NCBI GenBank assembly: GCA_903858085.1
Contig: CAIOHJ010000230.1
Coordinates: 32,315-96,314 of the forward strand
Source: an uncultured Chloroflexota bacterium
GTDB lineage: Bacteria > Chloroflexota > Anaerolineae > Caldilineales > Caldilineaceae
DNA: 64,000 bases
Direction: 5' to 3'
A program made the position numbers and the translations under genes. Shown piece by piece: positions 51,823 to 59,582 of this stretch. Each line of letters begins with the position of its first letter. Within the stretch, counting starts at the first letter, position 1. A model generated the notes under the pieces. The model saw nothing but the letters and a program-made list of their open reading frames with translations. It was not told the DNA's origin and searched no databases.

Positions 51823-52934
51823 GCGGGTTTCTTGCCCGTTCGGAAAACACGCAGCGCGTCCGCCGGCAGGTGCAGCGGCAGCGCTGCCCCGACCCGCAGT
51901 TCAGGCTGTTCTGCGGCCTGTCGGGGCAAAGTCAGCGTCAGAGAAACCGCAGCGTTGTAGAAGTCCGGCACTGTATGGCGCAAAAGCAGACGATAGACAG
52001 GGCCCATAAATTCAACTGCCTGCAGTTCTGCGATCAGAATGTTGCTCAATGTGGCTGCATCCCGTTCGATACGGATCTCCTCGGGACGAATCGCCAACAT
52101 CAGCGAAGTTCCTGGCACAAGATCTTCTCCCCAGTTCTGGACACGCAGTGCAAAGGCCCCGGTGCGAACGACACCGATCCCTTCGCTGCTGACTACACCA
52201 GGCAAAAAATTCATCTGTCCGACAAAATCAGCGACAAACGGTGTGGCTGGCTGTTGATAGATTGCCAGCGGTGTGTCAAGCTGAACGATTCTGCCCTGGT
52301 CCATTACAGCAATGCGGTCAGCCATGGTCAACGCTTCTTCCTGGTCGTGGGTCACCATGATCGTCGTGATGCCCAAACGGCGCTGCAAGCGTTTGATCTC
52401 CCCCCGCAAGCTGGCGCGCACACGAGCATCCAGGGCAGAGAGCGGTTCGTCGAGCAGAAGCAGCGAGGGGGCCGGGGCCAGGGCACGTGCCAACGCCACG
52501 CGTTGCTGCTGTCCGCCAGAGAGCTGGGCAGGGTAACGGGGGTCGAGCCCCTGCAACCCCACCAGCTGCAGCAACTCCTGCACGCGCGCAGCAATCTGGG
52601 TGCGTCTCTGTTTGCGATTTTGTAGACCGTACGCGATGTTTTCGGCGACCGTCAGATTGGGAAAGAGCGCGTACGACTGAAAGACGATGCCGAAATCACG
52701 CTCTGTGGCTGGCAGACGGGTGACATCTCGCCCAGCCTGCAAAATCTGTCCTGCGGTCAACGGCTCAAGCCCGGCAATCAGCCGCAGCAGCGTGGTCTTG
52801 CCACACCCGCTCGGCCCCAACAAAAACAGAAATTCGCCCTGGTCGACATCCAGTACCAGGGTCTCCAGCACAACATGTCGACCAAAGCGTTTGTGTACGT
52901 TGTACAGCTGCAAAAATGGATTGAGAACGGTCAT
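51819..52934 (-). CDS. 2-aminoethylphosphonate ABC transporter ATP-binding protein (PhnT2-like)
   Basis: 371-aa ATPase with Walker A GPSGCGKT, signature LSGGQQQR, Walker B LLLLDEPLSALD and the H-loop MVTHDQEEA. A C-terminal TOBE-like regulatory domain follows (SLMLAIRPEEIRIE). The residue pattern is that of the spermidine/iron/AEP group. It precedes the permease with a 4-bp overlap. Substrate comes from the operon context rather than from the ATPase itself. Confidence 0.92.
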   Translation of the reverse strand: MTVLNPFLQLYNVHKRFGRHVVLETLVLDVDQGEFLFLLGPSGCGKTTLLRLIAGLEPLTAGQILQAGRDVTRLPATERDFGIVFQSYALFPNLTVAENIAYGLQNRKQRRTQIAARVQELLQLVGLQGLDPRYPAQLSGGQQQRVALARALAPAPSLLLLDEPLSALDARVRASLRGEIKRLQRRLGITTIMVTHDQEEALTMADRIAVMDQGRIVQLDTPLAIYQQPATPFVADFVGQMNFLPGVVSSEGIGVVRTGAFALRVQNWGEDLVPGTSLMLAIRPEEIRIERDAATLSNILIAELQAVEFMGPVYRLLLRHTVPDFYNAAVSLTLTLPRQAAEQPELRVGAALPLHLPADALRVFRTGKKPA

Positions 52935-52963
52935 GGTTTTCTGCGCCAGATGGGAGCGTCTTG

Positions 52964-52998
52964 TGGCGCCCAGAGGAGAAAAGATCCTCCGGGCGCCA
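52964..52998 (-). other. Hairpin between AEP binding-protein and ATPase genes
   Basis: Outer arms tggcgccc (52964-52971) and gggcgcca (52991-52998) with partial inner pairing. Like the hairpin behind the other binding-protein gene in this window, it follows a solute-receptor gene and could set its expression above that of the membrane parts. Confidence 0.5.
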
Positions 52999-53021
52999 TG
53001 CTGTCGGGCACGATGTCAGGG

Positions 53022-54065
53022 TCAGCGCGGCTCAGATTTGCCGTCGTAGCGCTCTGTCCACTGTGCCAAAATCTGTTCTCGCTCGCCCGCCATCCGGACA
53101 AAATCGTTCTCCACCAGCTGTGCGAGCGGGTCTGCCGGGTAACCATCGGGAATCGGAATCTCTGTGGCCACAGAGGTGAGCGGATAGCTGCCCGCATACA
53201 GCTGCATGATGTCGTCGCCGATCGCCCAGTCCAAGAAGACCTTGGCCGCCGGCACAATTTCAGGCTTGCGCACCAGCGCATTGGCTTCGATCTCCCACCC
53301 AGAGCCCTCGGCCGGAAAGACTGGCTCGATCGGTTCGCCCGCCTCTTTCTGCTTGATGGCACGGTAATCGAATGAAATGCCGATCGCAACCTCCCCAGCC
53401 CCAGCCATTCGACAGGGCTTGGATCCGGAGTGGGTGTAGACGGCAACGTTCTCGTGCAGCTGGTCAAGGTACGCCCAGCCAGCTTCTTCGCCCATCATCT
53501 GCAAAATCGCCGAAACCGAGAGAAACCCTGTGCCGGAAGAAGCTGGGTTGGGCATCGCGATCAGCCCTTTGTACTCCGGTTTGACCAGATCTGCCCAGCC
53601 GGTCGGCATCGTCACACCCAATTTTTCTATCTCGACAGTGTTGACACAAAAAGCAGAAAACCAGGTGTCAATCCCGACCCAGTGCGGCGGGGTATCGATG
53701 TCACGAAATTCAGCGCGCACACGTTCCAGACCGGCAGGAGCGTACGCCTCCAACATCTCCTGCTGTTCAGCGACAAGCAGGCTCGTCGCTGCCAGCCCCC
53801 AGACCACGTCTGCCTGTGGGTTCTCTTTTTCTGCCAGCAACCGTGCGGTGATGATGCCGGTCGAGTCGCGCACAATGTTGACCGTGATTTCAGGGTGTTG
53901 CTCGTTGAAAAGGGCAAGATAGCTGCTGAGCTGGTCGTCTTCCAGTGCGGTGTAGACCGTGATCTCCCCGGAAGGAGCCGCTGTACCGGTTTCACTGCTG
54001 GGCTGCACTGCGCTGCAGCCGGCCAGCAGCAGCAGGGCGAAAATCGCCGTTGTCCATTGCTTCAC
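53022..54065 (-). CDS. 2-aminoethylphosphonate-binding lipoprotein (PhnS2-like), ABC transporter
   Basis: 347-aa solute receptor of the iron(III)/AEP type. The N-terminus MKQWTTAIFALLLLAGCSA carries a lipobox LAGC (Cys17). The mature part begins ITVYTALEDDQLSSYLALF, with DSTGIITARLLAEKENPQADVVWG typical of the family. It starts with GTG at 54065, AAGGAG 9 nt upstream. It heads the operon (receptor, ATPase, permease, phnW, phnX). Without the phn context iron would be the default guess. Confidence 0.9.
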   Translation of the reverse strand: MKQWTTAIFALLLLAGCSAVQPSSETGTAAPSGEITVYTALEDDQLSSYLALFNEQHPEITVNIVRDSTGIITARLLAEKENPQADVVWGLAATSLLVAEQQEMLEAYAPAGLERVRAEFRDIDTPPHWVGIDTWFSAFCVNTVEIEKLGVTMPTGWADLVKPEYKGLIAMPNPASSGTGFLSVSAILQMMGEEAGWAYLDQLHENVAVYTHSGSKPCRMAGAGEVAIGISFDYRAIKQKEAGEPIEPVFPAEGSGWEIEANALVRKPEIVPAAKVFLDWAIGDDIMQLYAGSYPLTSVATEIPIPDGYPADPLAQLVENDFVRMAGEREQILAQWTERYDGKSEPR

Positions 54066-54138
54066 TGTCTGTATCTCCTTGAGCGTTTGAGGTTATCGGA
54101 TTGAAGACAAAGTTACCTGTTTCAGTGAAGCAGATTTT

Positions 54139-54187
54139 TGTCAACAAAGATGCGGAAATCTGTTAAGAATCGGTAAGTGTTTGTTAA
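54139..54187 (-). promoter_or_regulatory. Candidate Pho-type operator: phased TTAACA repeats upstream of the AEP operon
   Basis: On the minus strand TTAACA (54187-54182), TTACCG (54176-54171), TTAACA (54166-54161) and TTGACA (54144-54139) fall at steps of 11, 10 and 22 bp. Pho boxes of the PhoP type are TTAACA-like hexamers at 11-bp spacing. The best part is the first three. The TTGACA may also be the -35 of the operon, though no good -10 follows at 17 bp. Confidence 0.45.
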
Positions 54188-54214
54188 TCAGCGACCGGAG
54201 GACGCGGCAGGCGC

Positions 54215-54244
54215 TCGACAGCCTGCTGGCCGGTGCGCTATACT
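54215..54244 (+). promoter_or_regulatory. Promoter of the short-chain dehydrogenase gene
   Basis: TCGACA (54215-54220, 5/6 to consensus), an 18-bp spacer, TATACT (54239-54244, 5/6). The start codon follows about 55 bp downstream. Divergent from the AEP operon. Confidence 0.55.
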
Positions 54245-54299
54245 GGGTGCAAAACAGACTGGTGGGAGAATCTGTCGAAGCGTGCAGAGGAGAAGAGCG

Positions 54300-55070
54300 A
54301 TGTCTGTGCTGGACCGTTTTCGTCTGGATGGCCGTGTCGCACTGATTACGGGCGGCACCAAGGGGTTGGGCAGGAGTATGGCAGATGGTTTTGTTGAGGC
54401 GGGAGCGGCGGTGGTGGTGGTCAGCCGCCACCACGAAGAGAGCACAAAGGTGGCCGAGGCACTCACTGCAGAGGGGGGGAGACGGTGCGCCGGCTATGCT
54501 GCGGATGTCACCGACCCGGCCCAGGTGGCCGGGCTGGTCCAGCGCGTGCTCGACGACTTCGGTCAGGTCGACATTCTGGTCAACAACGCAGGAATCAATC
54601 TGCGCGGCCCGATCGAAACGCTGTCGCTCGAACAGTTCGACGCGGTCCAGGCGGTCAATGTGCGCGGCCCCTGGCTGATGTGCCGGGAGCTGGCCCCCCA
54701 TTTCAAAAAACGACGCTACGGACGTGTGCTCAACATCGGCTCGATGCTTTCGGTCGTGGGGATGGCAGATCGCACCCCGTATGCCACCAGCAAGGGGGCC
54801 CTTTTGCAGATGACGCGGGTTCTGGCGCTGGAATGGGCCCCCTATGGGGTGACGGTCAACGCGATGATCCCGGGCCCTTTTGCCACGGAGATGAACCTGC
54901 CGATCTTGAATGACCCCGAGCGCTACCGCTCTTTTGTCGACCGCATCCCGCTCGGCCGCTGGGGAGAGCTCGAGGAAATCCAAGGGCTGGCGCTTTTTCT
55001 GGCCAGCGACGCTTCCAGTTTTGTGACCGGGGCCGCCATGACCGTGGATGGCGGGTACACGGTCTGGTAG
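54300..55070 (+). CDS. Short-chain dehydrogenase/reductase (SDR)
   Basis: Classical NAD(P)-dependent SDR, 256 aa. Cofactor loop ITGGTKGLGRSM, NNAGINLRG, catalytic Ser in LNIGSMLS, and YATSK (Tyr-x-x-x-Lys). The C-terminal VTGAAMTVDGGYTVW is typical. GAGGAG precedes the ATG at 54300. Divergently transcribed from the AEP operon and convergent (4 bp) with eutC. A role with acetaldehyde or amino-alcohol metabolism is only suggested by location. Sequence alone supports an oxidoreductase of unknown substrate. Confidence 0.92.
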   Translation: MSVLDRFRLDGRVALITGGTKGLGRSMADGFVEAGAAVVVVSRHHEESTKVAEALTAEGGRRCAGYAADVTDPAQVAGLVQRVLDDFGQVDILVNNAGINLRGPIETLSLEQFDAVQAVNVRGPWLMCRELAPHFKKRRYGRVLNIGSMLSVVGMADRTPYATSKGALLQMTRVLALEWAPYGVTVNAMIPGPFATEMNLPILNDPERYRSFVDRIPLGRWGELEEIQGLALFLASDASSFVTGAAMTVDGGYTVW

Positions 55071-55074
55071 GGGG

Positions 55075-55869
55075 TCAGGTTGCCAGTTTGAGTGCCACCC
55101 CCGAGGCCTGGTGTGCCCGCATCGTCTGCGCCAGCTGTACGATATAGGCCCCTGCTTCGAGGGGGTTGGTGCCTCCTGCAAAGATGTTGCAAAGGACATC
55201 GCGTTGGGCGTCGGTGTCTCCTGCCTGCGGGCGCCAGGCCATGTAGGCACTCAGGCTTTCGGCGCGGCCCAGCCCAGGCCGCTCGCCGATCAGCAAGATC
55301 AAGACGTCCGGCTGCAGCAGCTCACCGATGTCGTTCATGACCCCGACCCGGCAATGGCTGACAAAAAAAGGAACCCCAAAGCTCAACCCGGCGGACAGCA
55401 CCCCATGCCGGATCACGGGGAGGATCTGGCGCAGGTTGGCCTCTACGGCGGCTGCACTTAATCCGTCGCCGACCACCAGCTGGACGGCCGGACGTTGGGG
55501 GCAGCGCGCCCGGATCTCTTCCTTGGCGTTTTCGGAGAGTTTGCGTCCCAGGTCGGGGCGCAGCAGGTATTCTTGTTTGCCGCCGCAGACCTGGGTGGCG
55601 ACGCTGAAAAGTGCCAGCTCTGCCAGCAGGCTGGGCGCCACCTCTCGCAAGAGGGTGTCCTGGGTCATGGCGTGGTCGGCTTGAAACAACAGCTGCGCCG
55701 CGGTCGTGTAGCGCGGGCCAGCCCGGCCGACCCCGATGCGGGCTGGCGTCGCAGCCATCAGCGCATGCAGCCCGGCGGGGTCGGCCGGGTGAGAGAGCGT
55801 CGGGCGTTTTAAGGCGGGGTCGGGCAGGTCGATCGACACCTGTGGGTCTGTGGCGGGTTGTTCTGGCAT
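55075..55869 (-). CDS. eutC: Ethanolamine ammonia-lyase small subunit
   Basis: Small subunit of the adenosylcobalamin enzyme that converts ethanolamine to acetaldehyde and ammonia. 264 aa. Conserved TPARIGVGRAGPRYTT, FQADHAMTQDTLLREV, QLVVGDGLSAAAVEAN and LIGERPGLGRAESLSAY, which form the B12-binding interface. I chose the ATG at 55869 (MPEQPATD). The frame extends upstream into non-conserved sequence. 32 bp after eutB. Confidence 0.95.
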   Translation of the reverse strand: MPEQPATDPQVSIDLPDPALKRPTLSHPADPAGLHALMAATPARIGVGRAGPRYTTAAQLLFQADHAMTQDTLLREVAPSLLAELALFSVATQVCGGKQEYLLRPDLGRKLSENAKEEIRARCPQRPAVQLVVGDGLSAAAVEANLRQILPVIRHGVLSAGLSFGVPFFVSHCRVGVMNDIGELLQPDVLILLIGERPGLGRAESLSAYMAWRPQAGDTDAQRDVLCNIFAGGTNPLEAGAYIVQLAQTMRAHQASGVALKLAT

Positions 55870-55901
55870 GGTCGCTGCTTTCTGTAAGGAGCTGGGGCGG
55901 G

Positions 55902-57269
55902 TTACCGGCGCAAGAAAAAAGAGGGGTCTCCTGCCCGAGCGGTCAGCCGCCCTGCGTGCATCAGCCCCAGATCTTCCAGCCAGCGTTCGAATTCGGGGGC
56001 GGGGCGCAGGCCAAAGAGCTGGCGGAGCGCGGCCGTATCGTGGTAGGAGGTGCACTGGTAGGAAAGCATCGAGTCGTCGCCCATCGGCACCCCCATAAAA
56101 TAGTTGCAGCCAGCGGCTGTGAGCAGCACAGCCAGGTTCTCGATCGCGTTCTGATCGGCGCGCGCATGGTTGGTGTAGCAGGCGTCCACCCCCATCGGCA
56201 GCCCGCTCAGCTTGCCCATAAAATGGTCTTCCAGACCGGCACGCTGGATCTGGCGAGCGTCGTAGAGGTATTCCGGGCCGATGAAGCCGACGACTGTGTT
56301 GACCTGAAAAGGGCGGTACCGTCTGGCCAGCCCATAACAGCGCGCTTCGAGGGTCAGCTGGTCCCAGCCATGATGGGCGTCGGCCGAAAGTTCGGAGCCC
56401 TGGCCCGTCTCAAAATAGAGATAGTTGGGCCCTGGGGTGAAGCAGTGGCGTTGGGCCAGGCGTTGCGCCTCGTCGAGCAGGGCGACCGAAATGCCGAAGG
56501 AGTCGTTGCCGCGCTGGCTGCCGGCCAACGACTGGAAGAGCAGCCCGGCGGGTGCGCCGGCCGCCAGACATTTCATCTGCGTGGTGACATGGGCCAGGAC
56601 GCAGTTCTGGGTTGGGATCTGCCATTGTTGGATCACGGCGTGGGTCATTTCCAGCAGCCGGGCGACCGAACTGTAGGAATCGTCGACCGGGTTGATGCCG
56701 ATCACGGAGTCCCCGGAGCCATAGGCGAGCCCTTCGTAGAGTTCGGCGCGGATGCCGGTGAGAGAATCGGTCGGGTGGTTGGGCTGGTTGCGGCTGGACA
56801 GCCGCCCCGCCAGGCCGATCGTGTTGTTGCAGTGGGCCGAGACACGCACTTTGCTGGCTGCATAGATCAGGTCGAGATTGGACATCAGCTTGGTGACTGC
56901 GCTGATCATCTCTGCAGTCAACCCATCGGCGGCCCGGCTGATCTGGGCGGCGGTGGTCGTGTCGGCCAGAAGCCATTCGCGCAGCTGGCCGACGCTCCAA
57001 TCTTTGAGTTCAGCGTACGCGACCGGATCCAGGGCATCCTGGATCACACGGGTCACTTCGTCCTGTTCGTAGGGGACGGCGGGCTGTTCGCGCAAGACCC
57101 AGAGGGGGAGTTCGGCCAGCACAAAGCGGGCTGCGGCCCGTTCAGCCGCTGTCTCGGCTGCCAGCCCGGCCAATCGGTCCCCGGATTTCTCTTCATTGGC
57201 CTTGCCCATCAGCACCCGGACATCTGGAAATTCGTACTGCTTGCCGTGCAGGCGGGTACGCAGCAACAT
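55902..57269 (-). CDS. eutB: Ethanolamine ammonia-lyase large subunit
   Basis: Catalytic TIM-barrel subunit, 455 aa, the standard length. Conserved segments: LMSNLDLIYAASKVRVSAHC, RNQPNHPTDSLTGIRAELYE, GINPVDDSYSSVARLLEMTH, LFQSLAGSQRGNDSFGI and MGVDACYTNHARADQNAIEN. Between eutA (13 bp) and eutC (32 bp). No carboxysome-like shell or eutG/eutE genes are in the window. Confidence 0.97.
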   Translation of the reverse strand: MLLRTRLHGKQYEFPDVRVLMGKANEEKSGDRLAGLAAETAAERAAARFVLAELPLWVLREQPAVPYEQDEVTRVIQDALDPVAYAELKDWSVGQLREWLLADTTTAAQISRAADGLTAEMISAVTKLMSNLDLIYAASKVRVSAHCNNTIGLAGRLSSRNQPNHPTDSLTGIRAELYEGLAYGSGDSVIGINPVDDSYSSVARLLEMTHAVIQQWQIPTQNCVLAHVTTQMKCLAAGAPAGLLFQSLAGSQRGNDSFGISVALLDEAQRLAQRHCFTPGPNYLYFETGQGSELSADAHHGWDQLTLEARCYGLARRYRPFQVNTVVGFIGPEYLYDARQIQRAGLEDHFMGKLSGLPMGVDACYTNHARADQNAIENLAVLLTAAGCNYFMGVPMGDDSMLSYQCTSYHDTAALRQLFGLRPAPEFERWLEDLGLMHAGRLTARAGDPSFFLRR

Positions 57270-57282
57270 AGAGGCCTCGCTT

Positions 57283-58713
57283 TCACCGATAGAAAACCAG
57301 CGTTTTTATGCTGAGCGGGACGACCCGCCCGTCCAACAGGGGCAGGCCGACGTCGAGGTAATTTCCCTCGGCCAGCTGCACCTGGTCGATCACCAGCAGC
57401 GGGCGTTCGGGCGCGGCAGCCTTGAGGGTCTGGCCCAGCACCTGGGCGTAGTCCTGGTCCAGCAGCACGACCAGGGGCTGCCGGGGGGGCAGGCTGTCGG
57501 CGTAGGCGCAGAGGGCGGCGGCCAGCTCCAGCAGCGCCGGGTAATCGAGCGACCGCCCCCATTCCAGGGCAACCGCGCACGGCCCGCTGGCAGGGCCGCC
57601 CCGCAGGGCGGCAGCCCCGATCGCGGCAGCCAGCGCTTTTCGTTCCCACTGAGCGGGCAACAGTGGCTGCACAACGGGCAGATTGCGCAGCGGCAGCAGC
57701 GCTCGCTCCACCCAGATGGTGGAGCCGGAGACTGTCACGGTCTGCGTTCCGGCCCCGAGCACGGTGGCGCGCAGGGTTTCTGTGGGTTCTCGGATCGTGT
57801 AGGCCTCCAGGCCGGGCTGGCGGCGGAGCGAGTCAGCGAGCAGCGGCCCGACATCGCCGTAGATCGCTCCTTCGGCTACGCTGTCAGCAGCTGTCCTGGC
57901 ATAGTAGGCGCTGCCGACACCGCCGGAAAACATCAGGAGGGTGCCTGGTGCTGCCGGTGGCGCGGGTGGGGTCAGATAGAGCTGTTGAGCCAGCGGGGAG
58001 GCGGTGCCGTGGATCAGCTCCACCGTCAGCGCTGCCATCTGGTCGGTGAAGCGACGCAGCGTGGCCAGGTCGACCGGGTCGCCGGGGGCAAGCCGCAGCC
58101 CGCACGCAGCCAGGATGGCGCGGGCCGGTTCGGCCACGCTGCGCACCCGGCTGAGGCGGCCATCGATCTCGATCAGCCGGCCCCCGCAGGTGATGGCAGC
58201 GGTGGCGAGCAGACGGTCCGCCTGAAAGGTGGCTCGATTGGCGGTTCCTCCGCCGATATCGATATTGGTGACGGTTGTGAAGTGGTGGCGGGCATAGGCA
58301 GCGGCGCCCGAGCCGCGCCCTGCGAGCGCCCCTTCGAGGTGGGGGCCGGCCACGCTGACCACAAATTCACCGGCCAGCCCGGCCAGTGCGGCCAGAATCC
58401 GGTCGGCATTTTGTTTCTTGGCGGTTTCGCCGGTCACAATCACAGCCCCTGTCTCGACCTGGGCAGGGACTACCCCGGCTGCTGCATATGCGGTTTGCAC
58501 CCACGCATACAGGCGTGGGGCATCGACCGTTTCAGGGTCGGACAGCGGCGTCAGCACGACCGGGCTGCGGTAAAGCACCCGGCGTACAACAATTTCCAGA
58601 CGTGGGATCTGGCCTGGCTGAGCGACGCTGACCGTCTGCAGCTCGGAAAAAAGCAGCTGCGTCGTGGTCGTTCCGACATCGATCCCTACCGAAAGAAAAA
58701 CAGGTGCGTCCAC
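57283..58713 (-). CDS. eutA: Ethanolamine ammonia-lyase reactivating factor EutA
   Basis: ASKHA-fold ATPase that swaps damaged cobalamin out of EutBC. 476 aa. Motifs: VGIDVGTTTTQLLFSEL (phosphate 1), VTNIDIGGGTANRATF (phosphate 2) and LLMFSGGVGSAYY (adenosine). The start is a GTG at 58713 with AGGAG 7 nt upstream. An ATG far upstream would pull in about 430 residues of non-conserved sequence across a terminator and another gene. First gene of eutABC. Confidence 0.93.
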   Translation of the reverse strand: MDAPVFLSVGIDVGTTTTQLLFSELQTVSVAQPGQIPRLEIVVRRVLYRSPVVLTPLSDPETVDAPRLYAWVQTAYAAAGVVPAQVETGAVIVTGETAKKQNADRILAALAGLAGEFVVSVAGPHLEGALAGRGSGAAAYARHHFTTVTNIDIGGGTANRATFQADRLLATAAITCGGRLIEIDGRLSRVRSVAEPARAILAACGLRLAPGDPVDLATLRRFTDQMAALTVELIHGTASPLAQQLYLTPPAPPAAPGTLLMFSGGVGSAYYARTAADSVAEGAIYGDVGPLLADSLRRQPGLEAYTIREPTETLRATVLGAGTQTVTVSGSTIWVERALLPLRNLPVVQPLLPAQWERKALAAAIGAAALRGGPASGPCAVALEWGRSLDYPALLELAAALCAYADSLPPRQPLVVLLDQDYAQVLGQTLKAAAPERPLLVIDQVQLAEGNYLDVGLPLLDGRVVPLSIKTLVFYR

Positions 58714-58753
58714 GAGCTGGCTCCTGCACAGAGGGCGCTGAAAGATGGCCTCC

Positions 58754-58764
58754 AGTATACCACA
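58754..58764 (-). promoter_or_regulatory. Extended -10 promoter of eutABC
   Basis: Minus-strand GTGGTATACTG with TATACT at 58759-58754, about 41 bp from the eutA GTG. It sits right behind the terminator of the preceding gene, so eutABC has its own transcript. No clear -35 at 16-18 bp. Confidence 0.55.
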
Positions 58765-58795
58765 GCCGTGCGGGACTTCTCGGCCAGTCAAACCG

Positions 58796-58834
58796 ACAAA
58801 AAAGAGCGCCACCCGGGAGAGCCCAAGTGGCGCT
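58796..58834 (-). terminator. Intrinsic terminator of the small secreted protein gene
   Basis: Minus-strand stem of 13 bp with two G-U pairs (58834-58822 with 58817-58805), 4-nt loop, followed by six U. It separates this gene from eutABC. Confidence 0.85.
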
Positions 58835-58856
58835 GAAGGCAGACGGTCTGGGTCGT

Positions 58857-59375
58857 TCAGCTCTCTGTGCAGGTTGGGGCGACGGTTCTCTGCAGCACCC
58901 ATTCGCCGTTGGGGCGCTTTGTCTTGGTCCAGTCCACCAACGAAAACTTGCCTGTCACATCCCCTGGGATGCTGATTTCGGCGGCACCTGCGGGAATATC
59001 GGCGTAGCCGCCAAGATTGGGTGCCAAGACCAGCTGGCCACACGCGTCCCACCAGCCGACAGTGGTTTGCTGCGTTTTGAAGCGGATCGCAATTTTGCCA
59101 CCTGTTCCAGGCGGGGACAGTTCGACAGCTGCGTTGCCAGGAAAAATGGCGCTCTCCCCTGCCGATCCGTCGGCGGGGCCGGGTTCTGGGCTGGGCAGTG
59201 GCGACTCGGGTTCGGGCAGTGGCGACTCGGGTTCGGGCAGTGGCGACTCGGGTTCGGGCAGCGGCGACTCCTGGGGTGCTGCCAGGGCAGAGGGGGGCAA
59301 CCTCATCTCTGCCATCCACGCTACGCACAACAGCAGGGTCAAGGCCAAGAGTCCAAACAAATGCTTGCGGGTCAT
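58857..59375 (-). CDS. Secreted protein with ESPLPEP repeats, function unknown
   Basis: 172 aa with a signal peptide (MTRKHLFGLLALTLLLCVAW, cleavage likely near ALA-AP). A low-complexity stretch of three ESPLPEP heptads plus a variant follows, then a compact C-terminal domain (about residues 75-172) rich in beta-strand patterns. AAGGA precedes the ATG. I do not recognise the C-terminal domain. A terminator follows. Likely exported and surface-exposed. Confidence 0.8.
   Translation of the reverse strand: MTRKHLFGLLALTLLLCVAWMAEMRLPPSALAAPQESPLPEPESPLPEPESPLPEPESPLPSPEPGPADGSAGESAIFPGNAAVELSPPGTGGKIAIRFKTQQTTVGWWDACGQLVLAPNLGGYADIPAGAAEISIPGDVTGKFSLVDWTKTKRPNGEWVLQRTVAPTCTES
59193..59271 (-). 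repeat. 21-bp tandem repeat encoding ESPLPEP
   Basis: Three 21-bp units (59193-59213, 59214-59234, 59235-59255), starting gggcagtggcgactcggg, plus a partial fourth. They encode a proline-rich spacer behind the signal peptide. The unit keeps frame, so length variation is tolerated. Confidence 0.9.
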
Positions 59376-59524
59376 CAGGGTTCCTTTCGAACAGAACGTG
59401 AATACGTCTCCAGGCAGCCAGCTGTCTCCAGCCGAGGGTGGGATGAGGAGTCTTCAAAGCATAACAGAGTACGCCGTCGGCGTCAAACAGCGCGCAGGGG
59501 GCGGTCGGGGTACCAGGGGAAGAG

Positions 59525-59559
59525 TTTTCAAAAGAGCAGCATCCCGACTGGGACTGCTC
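59525..59559 (-). terminator. Intrinsic terminator after the PD-(D/E)XK-like gene
   Basis: Minus-strand GAGCAG...CTGCTC stem (59559-59554 with 59539-59534) with inner TCCC/GGGA pairing and a small bulge, followed by TTTT. It lies just downstream of the stop at 59583. Confidence 0.65.
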
Positions 59560-59582
59560 CCCCCGACCCGATGCGGCGAGCG

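Noticed and set aside
53022..54065. An iron(III) importer
   Set aside because: The receptor and ATPase resemble iron transporters, but the genes are coupled to phnW and phnX, the known layout of AEP uptake.
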